DNA from: Drosophila miranda
Taxonomy: Eukaryota; Arthropoda; Insecta; Diptera; Drosophilidae
DNA length: 64,000 bases
Direction of reading: 5' to 3'
NCBI RefSeq assembly: GCF_003369915.1
Contig: NC_046674.1
Span: 8,184,001 to 8,248,000 of the forward strand
Below the pieces are notes generated by a model. That model was not told the origin of the DNA and searched no databases. It saw nothing but the letters and a program-made list of their open reading frames with translations. Shown here in pieces: positions 12,401-23,860 of this stretch. A program made the position numbers and the translations under genes. Within the stretch, counting starts at the first letter, position 1. Each line of letters opens with the position of its first letter.

Positions 12401-14700
12401 ACAAGGTTTCATCAGCCTCTTTTGCCGTCGAAAATCGTTGACCACTCAATTGTTTTCTTATAGTTGGAAACATTAAAGGGGGACCCCCTGGATTTAATAT
12501 TTTGGGTGGTCAAAAAATCAACATTTGAGAGCTCGGCTTGTCATAGAAAAGTACAATCCGTATTTGGGGGCTGATTGTCCTCAATCCTCCAAATAGTTGT
12601 GTACCACTTGGAATTAATTTTTTCAATTTTCTTCATCAAAAAGTTGCGACAGGACCGATTGTTGTTGCCTAAATTAAAAAAAAAAAAAATTTGACCATTT
12701 GGTTTGAACAACTTTTGCGGCATTTGATTCGCTTTTAAACACTCATAGCATCAGATTCTGTTTTGTTTCGGGCTTAAATTCATATCACCAGGATTTATCA
12801 CTTGTGGCTCTATTTGATGCCATTTCTTCGCATCAAGTGGCAAGACGGCAACTGTTCATGTAATGTTGAATCTATTTTGGTCCCTCTAATGATGCCTCTA
12901 TCTCATGATCATAAGACGATACTCCAATAGCAAATCCCACACAGCTTCCTTTTTTTCGGTACATCAAACGCTTTTGAGGTACAATACTGAATTCGTTTCA
13001 CCAGTATGTTTTAAAATATAGTTTTAAAATATAGAAGAAATAGCAATATATTTATATTCTTTCGCCGAAAACCTCAAGAAATATCATCATAATCTCTCTA
13101 GAAAGGGTATAAACAGGCAACGATTAAAACCACCCCAGTGAAAATCGTATACCTCAAAGAAAGTCACACCACCAAAGGCAAAGGGATTACAGGACGTATT
13201 TCCAGGGGGACGCCTGGCATATGGCCACTTGGCAGCGTTGAAAAATCAACGAAGGATATGCTAACAACACCATATAGGATGGGTTAACAATTGTCAAATA
13301 ACCACAGGACATGCACATGAATGCTCCTCCTGTGTGATTTGTGATTGCATGTGTGGAAGAAAGGACACCCAAAGGTGGGATGGATAAGTTGGCCAGTTGC
13401 TTTGATCCTTGATTGGACCTAGGCCCACTCGAGAGCCCATCTGGACCAGCGTCTAACTGACTGACAGACGGAGTGATTGATGAGCTTCGAAGCACACAGC
13501 CCAGCCGTGGAGACAGATTTGAGAGTTCTGCATCAGCGAATGCTTTAATCGAGTTACGGGGACGACCGACTTGAGCTTCAAATTAAATGGTGTCAATGTC
13601 AATGGTGTCCTGCCATAAAAAATGATGACCAGAACAGATAAAATGGCTTTTATGTTATTGCTCCACTCCAAGCCACGGGCCAAACTGCAGACAGAGACCG
13701 CAAAACAATATTTAAATTTCAAAAGTTGCGAAGTGTACGAGTTAAATGAAGCAGAAGCAAGATTGTTGTCACAGGGCAAAAAAACATTTTTGGAAGTCGG
13801 TTCGATGGAGGGGTGGATCGAAAACAAAGACAGAAAAATAAATGGTTAAGGCTGGAGTGTGATTCTTTGTCGGCACAATATACAATATATTCTTATATGT
13901 ATGTATTTTTAGCACTCCTAACAGACCACGCCCATTAAATTAGATTGACACTCATGGCGGACACATTTTTGGAAATTGATCCCAAGAACCTGCCGGCCAG
14001 CATACAACTATCCAAGTTATCGTCATAAATCATACATCAATAGGATGGGACCAGGGAAAAAAAACCCTCACAGGCGCACGCCTCCCCATCTGTGACAGCA
14101 GCGCCAGCTAATGATGTCTTAAAAAACGATTCGGGAACTGGTCATGTGACACCAAATGAGGGGTCCAATCGATGTCCTCAGGTCAAACGCATTATCAAAA
14201 TTGCCGTTTCAGCTGCCGAGGACGAGGACCAGTAGCAGCCGTAGAGAAGGATGTGAAAGTCTGGGAAATTGAATTTCTACGACCCTAAGTGGTTCGCACC
14301 AGAAAACCTCCGCAACAGAGTAACAATATTTTTCCAAATCGGCTTTAAGTCATGAAAAATAATAGACAACCCAACCCCGAGCCCTGCTCGACGAGGCCGA
14401 GTAGTAAAAAGCAGATTGCGAGGCGCGTCAGCCAGGCCAGGAGACGATTGTGGAACACATGCTGTGCGCATATGATGACTGACTGACGACGACGACGATG
14501 GTGATGATGATGACGGCTTTGCCGCTTATCAACAAGGGAACACGCATGGGTGGTAACAAAAAACGAGAGGAGCAGGCTGGCCAAGCAACATGTGAGGATT
14601 ATAATATATGCTATAGAAGTAATTGGTCCAAAAATGGGCACCACCACCAAAAATGAGGTTTTAAGAGTAGTACTGGTATTTGTATATATTTAACAGAAAC
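9460..14700. other. Gene-poor interval, nothing recognised
   Basis: No conserved protein, RNA gene or mobile element was recognised. Open frames are short and overlap on all strands. Minor features are a CTGA/GGCT tandem tract at about 11637–11667 and AT-rich stretches around 12.3–13.1 kb. The downstream end of PolE2 lies at 14712. Confidence 0.6.
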
Positions 14701-14711
14701 TAAACTTACGT

Positions 14712-16335
14712 CTACTCTACATCGTCCGGTATCTCCGAGTCCTCAATCGTTCGCGTTGCGGGTATATATACTTTGAAGGCAAACTTGGACTTGACGAAGG
14801 AGCCGGTATTGAGCACAGTGCAACCATGCTGGGTGCTACTAAAGCTCTGACAAGAATCACCCATGACAATCAGATCAGGCAGCGGATAGAGCCACAGGGC
14901 CGGATCATAATCCCAATGCACGGGCATGGCAATGGGATGTATGGGCACCAGGTGTCCCTGACACACAATTGTTCTTGAAAAGTGCTGCTCAATTTGGGAT
15001 GTGTCTTCGGGAAAGTGCAGCGTATTGCGGCAGAACTTTGCCATAAGATCCAACCGGCAGACTACGATCTGTTGCGTACAATACTGAAGCCGGCAGGGAT
15101 TTGTTGCCAACTGAGTGCGTGGCCAGGCCTTGAGCAGGCCTGCTGCCAGGCATTCTGGTATCGGAGCTCGCGGCAGAATGTTTGGGGCCGTCGGATCCTC
15201 GGTAGAGGGAACGAGAATCAAATCTGTTTGCTTTTTCAGCTGCTCACAGCCGGCTGCCAGACCGCCCAATGCATCCAAATGCTGACGCAGCTCGTGATGG
15301 TTGCGGGTGCTGGCAGTGAACGGTCCCATGAGGACAATGGCCTGGGGCGGACAGGAATCGTAGCCGACAAAGAGCTGTCGCAGCTTTTCTACGACCACAG
15401 GCAGATCCAGACGCACATCAGACAGAAATACGATTGTGGTTTCTGTATTGGTGCGTTCCAGCTCTTGCAGACGCGGAGAGTACTTCAGTAGCTTGGTGGA
15501 CTCGCCGCCCCAAGTGTTAGCTATACCGAAGAAGGCACGGCTGCTAGTAGCTGGCTCAGCAGGAGGAAAACCCAGGCCATCAACTGAAAAAAGGTTGCGG
15601 TTACTCATTTGATTGAAAGCAACATATTGGCATACCTTTCAACACGCCATTGGAATAGTTGCCCTCGGCCAGCACAAAGCAGCCCTCGCAGAAGAAGCCG
15701 GCGTGGAAGCGAGCTCCACTCAAATCCAGCTGGATAGAGCCAGTGGGATCTTCCACGTAGAACTTGCCCTCCTTCAGCTGGGTCAGCAGTCCCAATACCA
15801 CAGCCTCCCTTATTGTGGAGGTGGCCAGCAAATTTTCTGCGAACTGCAATTTGAACTTTTTAGCTTGGGCGCCAACGCCGTCCTGGATGACCGCCGGAGC
15901 AAACAAATCGTGACGCAGTGTCTTTTGCAGCAGCATGGCATAGCGCTGCTGCATATAGTCGGACTTCATACGGGGAGCGCTCAACAACTGCCGCGGCGTC
16001 AGATCCGGCTCGAATTTCTTGATGCGCGTGTTGTAGCGGTACCGGGGCACTGTGAAAGCATCAATCAGAGCAAATACCGTCTCGCCCTCGTCCAGTCCTA
16101 CACGGTTCAACTCATTGATGGCCTTTTCCAGAGCCGCCCGTTCCACATGCGGCGTCGCTAACTTCTGTCCCTGCAGGTTCTCTGTGATGACAGTCAGCCA
16201 TTTGTCCCGCTCATCCGCATCGAAGGGCAGAAGTTGCTCTGCCAGATAAGTGCTATTCTCCGACCGAATCAGAAAACCACATAGCTTGAAGTTATTTGTA
16301 ATTCTTTTTCGAAGAGGAATTAATTCCGCGTCCAT
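14712..16335 (-). CDS. PolE2: DNA polymerase epsilon subunit 2 (B subunit)
   Basis: This is the B subunit of the replicative leading-strand polymerase epsilon, a nuclear scaffold protein. Two coding exons, 16335–15636 and 15583–14712, are joined by a 52-bp intron (GTATGC…TTTCAG, phase 1) and give 523 residues; human POLE2 has about 527. The first half carries the N-terminal helical region and the OB fold. The second half is the phosphoesterase-like fold, with a VFLSDVRLD strand, LMGPF and a C-terminal NTGSFVKSKFAFKVYIP block. As is known for this family, the metal-binding residues of true phosphoesterases are degenerate. I chose the ATG at 16335 (MDAELIPLRK) because the open frame extends upstream without another ATG. 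The gene is divergent from an SLC22-type transporter, with DRE-type sites between them (16516–16523 and 16846–16853), typical of replication genes. Confidence 0.93.
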
Positions 16336-16515
16336 TTCGATGATGGAAATTGCGCGCAAATTAGTGATGGTACAGCAGTGCTGCTACTTTAGCGTGTTTT
16401 TTTGCTAGATCTAGCATTTTAAAGTGACTGCTTACAATATTGACAAAGAAGCTGTTTAGCATATTTTATATATGCAATCAGCTTGTTTAAGCTGGTAATG
16501 TTCTCTTCTGGATTT

Positions 16516-16853
16516 TATCGATGCATAAAAAGTGTCGGAACATACAAAAAAAAAACATTTTGCGGTATATTGCAAATTTACATATCACTTCAAAACCAAA
16601 AAATACTGTTGCCTTGCATCAAAGGGAGGATAGGATAGGAAGTCGACGATGTTCTTAATTTATCGCTAATTTAAATAAAAAAACTAAACTACAGAATTTT
16701 GTTAATTTTTTTGTGGGTATTCTAATTTTTAGCCTCTCTAATTTCGGTCCTAGCAATTTTTTTTTTGGTCGCTTGTTTAGCTTGTCAGCACTGTTCTGTC
16801 TGTAGGCTCGAAATATCAGTGTTGCTTTTTCAATACAGTCAAAATTATCGATA
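16516..16853. promoter_or_regulatory. DRE-type sites between PolE2 and transporter
   Basis: The 551-bp divergent intergenic region holds TATCGATG at 16516–16523 (one mismatch to the DREF site TATCGATA) and a perfect TATCGATA at 16846–16853. The first lies about 180 bp upstream of the PolE2 ATG. The second lies 34 bp upstream of the transporter ATG. DREF is known to drive fly replication genes. Sharing of either site by both genes is inferred. Confidence 0.55.
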
Positions 16854-16886
16854 CCAAGTCAGCGCCTTAAGCAAATCGTCTTCAAA

Positions 16887-18607
16887 ATGTCTGACAAATG
16901 CATGGACTTCAATGAGTTCTTACCATACATCGGGGAATTCGGAGCTTATCAGAAACGCCTTCTCCTGTACATGATGCCATTTGCCTTTATGTTCGCTCTC
17001 ATTTACTTGGCGCAAATTTTCATATTACTTGTGCCCCATGACCATTGGTGCCGCATAGAAGAGCTAGAGTCCTTCCCAAAAGCAAAGCAAATCGAGCTTG
17101 GAATCCCAAAAGACAAGCACGGTGTTTTTGACAGGTGTTCAATGTACGATGTCGATTATAAGCTTGCGTCCACTGAAACAACTCCAAATGAAAGTTGGCC
17201 TCAGATAAATTGCCGAGACGGTTGGATGTATGACAAGGGTCAGGTTCCATATGAAACCATTTCCACGCAGTACCATTGGGTTTGCCAAAAGGATAACCTT
17301 GCTACATTTTCGATCGCTGCCAGCTTTGTGGGGTCAATGTTGGGCTGTCTGACCCTCGGATACGTTGCAGATCATTGGGGCCGCATTCCCGCTCTGTTTA
17401 TTGCCAATGCATGTGCCTTAGTAGGCGGTCTTCTGAGTGCTGTCTGCACGAACTTTTACACCTTTGCCGCGGCCAGTGTCCTGCAGGGTTGGTCATACGA
17501 TACTTGCTTCACTGCCTTTTATATACTATGTGGGTTCACTTTTAAATTTTGGCAGTATAGTTCTACTGATATTTCACCCTAGTGATGGAGACTGTGGGCC
17601 CACAATATCGTTCGCTGACGGCCAACCTTTCACTGGCCACTTTCTATACTATAGGGGCATGTGGACTCCCCTGGATAGCCTATGCCTGCAACAATTGGAG
17701 GACATTCGCTGTGGTCACCTCAGTGCCCATAATTATATTGATCATAATATGTCTGATAATTCCCGAATCACCTAGGTATGTTTTTCCTCTGAATTTTCAT
17801 GCATTGCTGAATCATCCTTTACTCAGGTGGCTCCTCTCCGTGGGCAAAGTTAAGAGGGGGTTTAAAATTATAAGAAAAGTGGCCAAGATCAATGGGAAAA
17901 CAGTTCCCGACGATGTAATGGTCGCCTTTCAGCAGTGCAGCGAAAAAGCCTACCTCGAGGAACAATCCGATAAAAAGTACACTCTTCTGGATATTTTTAA
18001 AAGCTGCCGAATGTGTCGAATTTTACTGATACTGATCGTAAATTGGATGATTATAGCACTGGTGTACGATGCTCATGTGAGGGTTATCACCAATGTGGGA
18101 ACGGATATATTCATCACTTTCTCGCTAGCAAACCTGACCGAGCTACCGGGAGGACTAGTTCCACTGGTCCTACTGGATCGAACGGGGCGGAAGATCATGC
18201 TATTTACGGTATTAATGCTCTGCGCACTCGGAAGCTTGTTGGCTGGTCTGTTCAGCAGGAAATGGGATATTGCTATAGCGGCTATTTTTGGTCGACTAAT
18301 GGTTACGATTGCATATAATGTGGGGGAGCAGTGGGCGGCGGAGATACTTCCGACTGTCGTGCGGGGTCAAGGAATGTCCCTCGTGCATGTTATGGGAGCC
18401 GCTGGAGCAGTATGTTCGCCATTCGTGGTTTACTCGGATGACTATTCCGCATCGCTGCCCATGAAAATATTAGCGGGGCTGGCGGTGGTTGGAGCTGTTT
18501 TGGTCTTATTTTTGCCAGAAACTACCAACGTTGCCCTGCCGCAGACTATAGAAGAAGCGGAGACTCGTTGGGCACAGAAATTTTGGTTTCAGAAAAAGAA
18601 ATTATAA
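16887..18607 (+). CDS. SLC22-family organic cation/carnitine-type transporter (copy 1)
   Basis: A predicted plasma-membrane solute carrier of the major facilitator superfamily, 12 membrane helices, 538 residues. Exons are 16887–17529, 17583–17775 and 17827–18607 (phases 1 and 2). Diagnostic features are the N-terminal DFNEFLPYIGEFGAYQK segment, a large Cys-containing extracellular loop after the first helix, the MFS motif GYVADHWGR, the ESPRWLLSVGK motif created by the second splice, and LPET near the end. The substrate cannot be read from sequence. The second intron is only 51 bp and has no in-frame stop, so retaining it would insert 17 residues just after ESPR. Copy 2, in the opposite orientation at 23.9–26.6 kb, is a paralog with the same position and phase for the first of these introns but without the 51-bp one. 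The start fits: there is a perfect DRE 34 bp upstream and the conserved N-terminus begins at once. Confidence 0.88.
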
Positions 18608-19426
18608 TTCCAATGCAAATACACTTTTTAAATACAAATATTTGGCGCGCAATAACTCCCTTTTTGTAACAGCAGTAGAAACCAACCAGCCATTTACGAT
18701 ATTTTAAATACTTTCGGTATATTTTGACATCGAATATTTTTCTAACGTCTTGTGTGTACTTTTGAGAGCCGAGACCCTGGGATGTAATCCAGAAAGTTCG
18801 TTTGCGACATATTCGGTGTATGAACTGACACATCTACATATATACTGTATGGTTAGTGCTCGTGTCCAGAATATACCATCTTTGCTTTTCCAGTATGTAT
18901 CGTGGCCTTTCCAGTATTAATCGGCTATAGGTTTCTATCGTTTTCAAATGAATATCATCCCGTTTTCAGTCGATGCATAGAAACCTCCATTAACTGTTTT
19001 TTTTTTAAATTAGACAATCTTGATTCATTAATCAGATAAGATTATGTGTTCAGGGCTGAGGGTTCTAGCAAGCTACTAATATTCAACCGAATATCAAAAT
19101 CTAAGATTATGATTTCATATCATGGAAACCGAAAAATTAACCCATTGTTGACCAGTGGGCAAATATTAAACCTGAAGAATTGTAGCGCAATTCCGGTGAG
19201 ATATAACGTGGTAATTAAATTTTAAAGTAAGTAATAAGGATGGATCTACAAGGAGAATTTACGAACAGTATTATTTTCCGCGGTTTAGCTCAAAGTGTTC
19301 ACCTATTTAAATAAAGGGGGCTCAGTGGGCTAAGTTCGTTTTTTTCATCGGAATACTTCGATAAAGTTGTATCGACAAATAAATGAACGCACGTGTATAA
19401 AAATAATTGCTGTTGTTCTCTTCAAA
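18608..19426. other. Intergenic region with a Motif 6 site
   Basis: This AT-rich spacer lies between the transporter and Rrs1. A perfect core-promoter Motif 6 (consensus KTYRGTATWTTT) lies at about 18713–18724. It is 700 bp from the Rrs1 start, so its target is uncertain. Nothing else was recognised. Confidence 0.4.
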
Positions 19427-20640
19427 ATGGATGTTGTCAAGGAAGTTTTAGCCAAACACCAAAAGGAATTGGAAAAATACAAGCCAATTACTGTAGATAA
19501 GCACCTGGAATGCCGCCTGGATGTGGGAACACTACTGATTACAGATCCCAATGACTTTGATGACCGGGAACTCAGGTAAGAATGTGCTTCTTTGTATTTC
19601 ATAAATCAATGGTAGTACATGTAATATTCACTGCTCACAGGGACAACAGGGAGGAGTACTTGACTGCCCTCACCCGAGACAACACCCAGCTGCTGCTCAA
19701 TGCCATTTGGGAGTTGCCCACAGAGCGTGTGGATGAAAGCATTGTAGCCAAGCTGCCGGAACCAACAACAGTCCTGCCGCGTCTCCGTAAAGTACCTGGC
19801 CCGCGTCCGCTTACCAAATGGGAACAGTTTGCCAAGGAGAAGGGCATCACCAAGAAGAAGAGGGACAAGAAAACCTACGATGATACACTGGATGTAAGTT
19901 ACTTCAATAACCCCATCGGGGACACATGCTAATTTTTGCTCATTCACAGAAATGGGTGCCCACATACGGCTTTAAGCATGCCGAAGCTGAGAAGAGCAAG
20001 GACTGGGTACTGGAGGTGCCGCAAAATGCTGATCCCAACACAGACATGTTCCAGAAGAAGATCGATTTGCGCAACGAAAAGGTGGCCAAGAACGAAATCC
20101 AGCGAATGAAGAATATTGTGAGGGCCAGGAAGGTCGATATGCCGCGCAGTGGTTATCTGGGACCAGAGGCAGCCTCGTCCAGTCAGCTGCTTACAGCGGT
20201 TACCGTAGCCAAATCTTCTACGGCTTCCGTCGGCAAGTTCCAAAACAAGCTTCCCAAGGAGAAGGAGGCACGTGGTCTGGGCGTAAAGGAACTGATACCG
20301 GGTGGCAAGCGCAAGGCATCCCATATCACAAACAACGAAAGGGAGGCCAATTTGGATCTCATCAAGAGTGTGCTGCACAAAAAGCCCAAGCTGAACGTGG
20401 ACAAGGCGATATCGATGCAGAAGGAAGAAGATCGCTTGGCGTAAGTTGTTGCCTCGATTATGACAAACCTTAAGTAACCTTAACCACTCTTTCAACAGGC
20501 GTGAAGCTGAGGGCGCACCTGCCAGAAAGGCCAAACCAAAAGGCAAAGGCAGTCGCAAGGCAGTGGGCAAGAAGCCGAAGGGCAACCACGGCCAGCGTGC
20601 ACCCGGCAAAAAGGCCCAGGCTGGGCGCAAACGTCGCTAA
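19427..20640 (+). CDS. CG32409: Ribosome biogenesis regulatory protein (RRS1 homolog)
   Basis: RRS1 acts in the nucleolus, where with RPF2 it brings the 5S RNP (5S rRNA, uL18, uL5) into the pre-60S particle. Four coding exons (19427–19575, 19641–19893, 19950–20440, 20499–20640) give 344 residues. The conserved N-terminal half holds the LGTLLI-like segment (here VGTLLITDPN), the LPRLRKVPGPRPLTKWEQFA signature and a WVPTYGFKHA block; the splice into exon 3 rebuilds KWVPTYGF. The last 50 residues are a Lys/Arg/Gly-rich nuclear and nucleolar targeting tail. The upstream ATG context (CAAAATGG) is good. Its 3' end is convergent with QC, leaving a 94-bp gap that carries AATAAA-like signals on both strands. 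The assignment to D. melanogaster CG32409 is from memory and supported by the adjacent QC genes. Confidence 0.92.
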
Positions 20641-20697
20641 AGGATAATCAAAGGCCTCAGGACATCTTTAATAACAGAAAACAGCATAATACACTTA

Positions 20698-21999
<1,302 letters not shown>

Positions 22000-22378
22000 C
22001 TGTAAGCTTGGGAGGTCGGAAATCTAAAGCTTTAGAGGTTGGCGCTTGTTGGCGCTTTGGAGGTTGGCGTCGCAGTGACTTGGACCGACGCCAGAAAAAC
22101 AATCTTTACCGCTTTATGATTTTGCTGTGGCTTTTCGATTATGTTTTTGTCTCTTTGGCGGGCAAACTATAACGAAAGCTTGGGGCCTTGGTTGATGAGA
22201 GAGAATGAATGGTGGGAGAGAAGAGGAGCTTTTGAGCTGGGCAGCTTTTAGCTAGTACGCGAACCCACTCCGCGCTATGACCTTGATTAACGTTAAATGG
22301 AGATCAATAAAATTGTTTGAATTAATCAGATCAATTTAGATGCGGTTTATTACTATACAGAAACCAAACACTCAACAC
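22000..22378. other. Spacer between the two cyclase genes
   Basis: This 379-bp stretch should hold the QC promoter and the 3' UTR of the second cyclase gene. No clear TATA box or housekeeping motif was seen. An AATAAA-type signal for the minus strand lies near 22310–22350. Confidence 0.4.
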
Positions 22379-23522
22379 TTAACTATCCAGACGGTACGTG
22401 GTATCATCATCATGATTCTCCAAGTATTCGTGCACAAATTGGCGAATTATTGAGTTCATATTGAGAACAGTTGGCCAATGCAAATGCGCCGCATTGTCCG
22501 CGGCAGTATGCCATACTTGGGGGTATCTGTAGGGAGCCAGATGCATCACTGGGACACCTGGCCAGACACACGAAGATTCTATGCATTCGATAATCAATTA
22601 ATAGACCAAGTTACCTTCATCGAGAAATGGATAGTGATCGTCGGGCAGATCAGTGTCGTGGTCCTTTAATTTTTGGAATAACAAATGGCACTGGGCCAGC
22701 TGTCCCGATTCCCGCAAATCCAATTCAATCTCCGCCAGGCGATTGTGAAGCATATAAGTGTTATCGTAGTGACTCATGTATGCCTGGGCAGGAGCACCAA
22801 TGAAGTTCAAGGCAATAGCCACTTCCTAAGGGGAATAAGAAGATCTTCTCGTTTACCTCCTGTCGATTACGGTTTAAACAACTTACAATGCTCTCCAAAG
22901 GCAGAGTCTCCATTCGGACAAATCGCTTTGAGCCTCGCAGGGCACTAGAATCTTTGCGATCTGTCGGCATTGGCTCATGGCCATCAAAAAATACCAGCTT
23001 GAAGGAAGATTAATCTTCAAAATACCAAATAAGATATCATGGAATCACTAAACATACCGCCAAACCAATATCTAATCGCTTGCGCAGCTCCTCCCTCAAA
23101 TAGGGGCCCAGAGTCTTGGCCATGTTTAGGAGAATCGCACAAGATACGGCCCCATCGGTGGCTCCCAAATAACCCTCTACATCGGTCAAGTTCTCGGTAT
23201 CGTAGTGACAGCAGAGGAGCAGGAAATTGGGTGCCTCCGGGTTGATAGTGCCCATCACGTTGGTAAAGGCCACGCCATCGACAAACTCGTCTCGGTCCGT
23301 GTGGAATCCCAGATCCAGTAGCTCCTGCAAGAGAAAATCGCGCACCTGCGAGTGTCCCAAGCTGCCGGGCCAGCGCGGCTTTAGTAGTCTTGCCAGCGTG
23401 GCATTCAAGTGATTCTCATCGTTTATGAACCGAGCCAAAGGCTTCACACCTGCCCAATGCAGCAGCAGGAAATTGACGAGTAAATAGAACAGGCACACAC
23501 CCGTCACAATCCAAGCTAGCAT
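22379..23522 (-). CDS. CG32413: Glutaminyl-cyclase paralog with altered catalytic residues
   Basis: A tandem paralog of QC, 321 residues, in exons 23522–23058, 22997–22887, 22825–22615 and 22557–22379. Instead of a cleavable signal it starts with a hydrophobic segment of about 20 residues (residues 3–23), more like a signal anchor as in Golgi isoQC, though an uncleaved signal peptide is possible. Zinc ligands are kept: Asp123 (GATDGAVSC), Glu163 and His279 (QVWHT). The two catalytic acids are not. Glu is replaced by His162 (DGHEP) and Asp by Asn199 (ALNFIGA). The frame is intact and introns are spliced cleanly, so it is not a pseudogene. Family knowledge predicts little or no cyclase activity. 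Inference: a pseudoenzyme or altered enzyme that may still bind Gln-peptides or zinc. The CG32413 label rests on recall of the neighbouring D. melanogaster order. Confidence 0.85.
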
Positions 23523-23860
23523 CGAAGCGAGGGTCTGCTACGTATGAGCCACAATCGCAACTGACTGTGCCTCAACGAATGCCTGGGTAGGGGCGAACAT
23601 TTCAAAATACTTTAACTTGGAACCGATGCATTTGTCATGCCAGACGAGCTGCGTTTATTTAACTGAAGAAATGCAAAATACGAATTCGAATCAGAATTTG
23701 AATTTCCTTTTTAATTAAGCTTCATTAATGTTTCCAACCCAGAGCAACACAGTTTCATTGAACAATAAACGGACAAGAAATAGCCAATAGATGTTTTTAT
23801 TCAATTGCGATTACCCCAAGAACCCTAAGTATTCTTCCAGGGTATCCCAACGTTCGGACT
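23523..23860. other. Spacer upstream of the cyclase paralog
   Basis: This 338-bp AT-rich interval lies between two minus-strand genes. It holds the 3' UTR of transporter copy 2 and the promoter of the cyclase paralog. No distinctive element was seen. Confidence 0.4.

Noticed and set aside
14982-16161. Plus-strand frames of 169 and 182 codons
   Set aside because: They are antisense shadows of the PolE2 exons.
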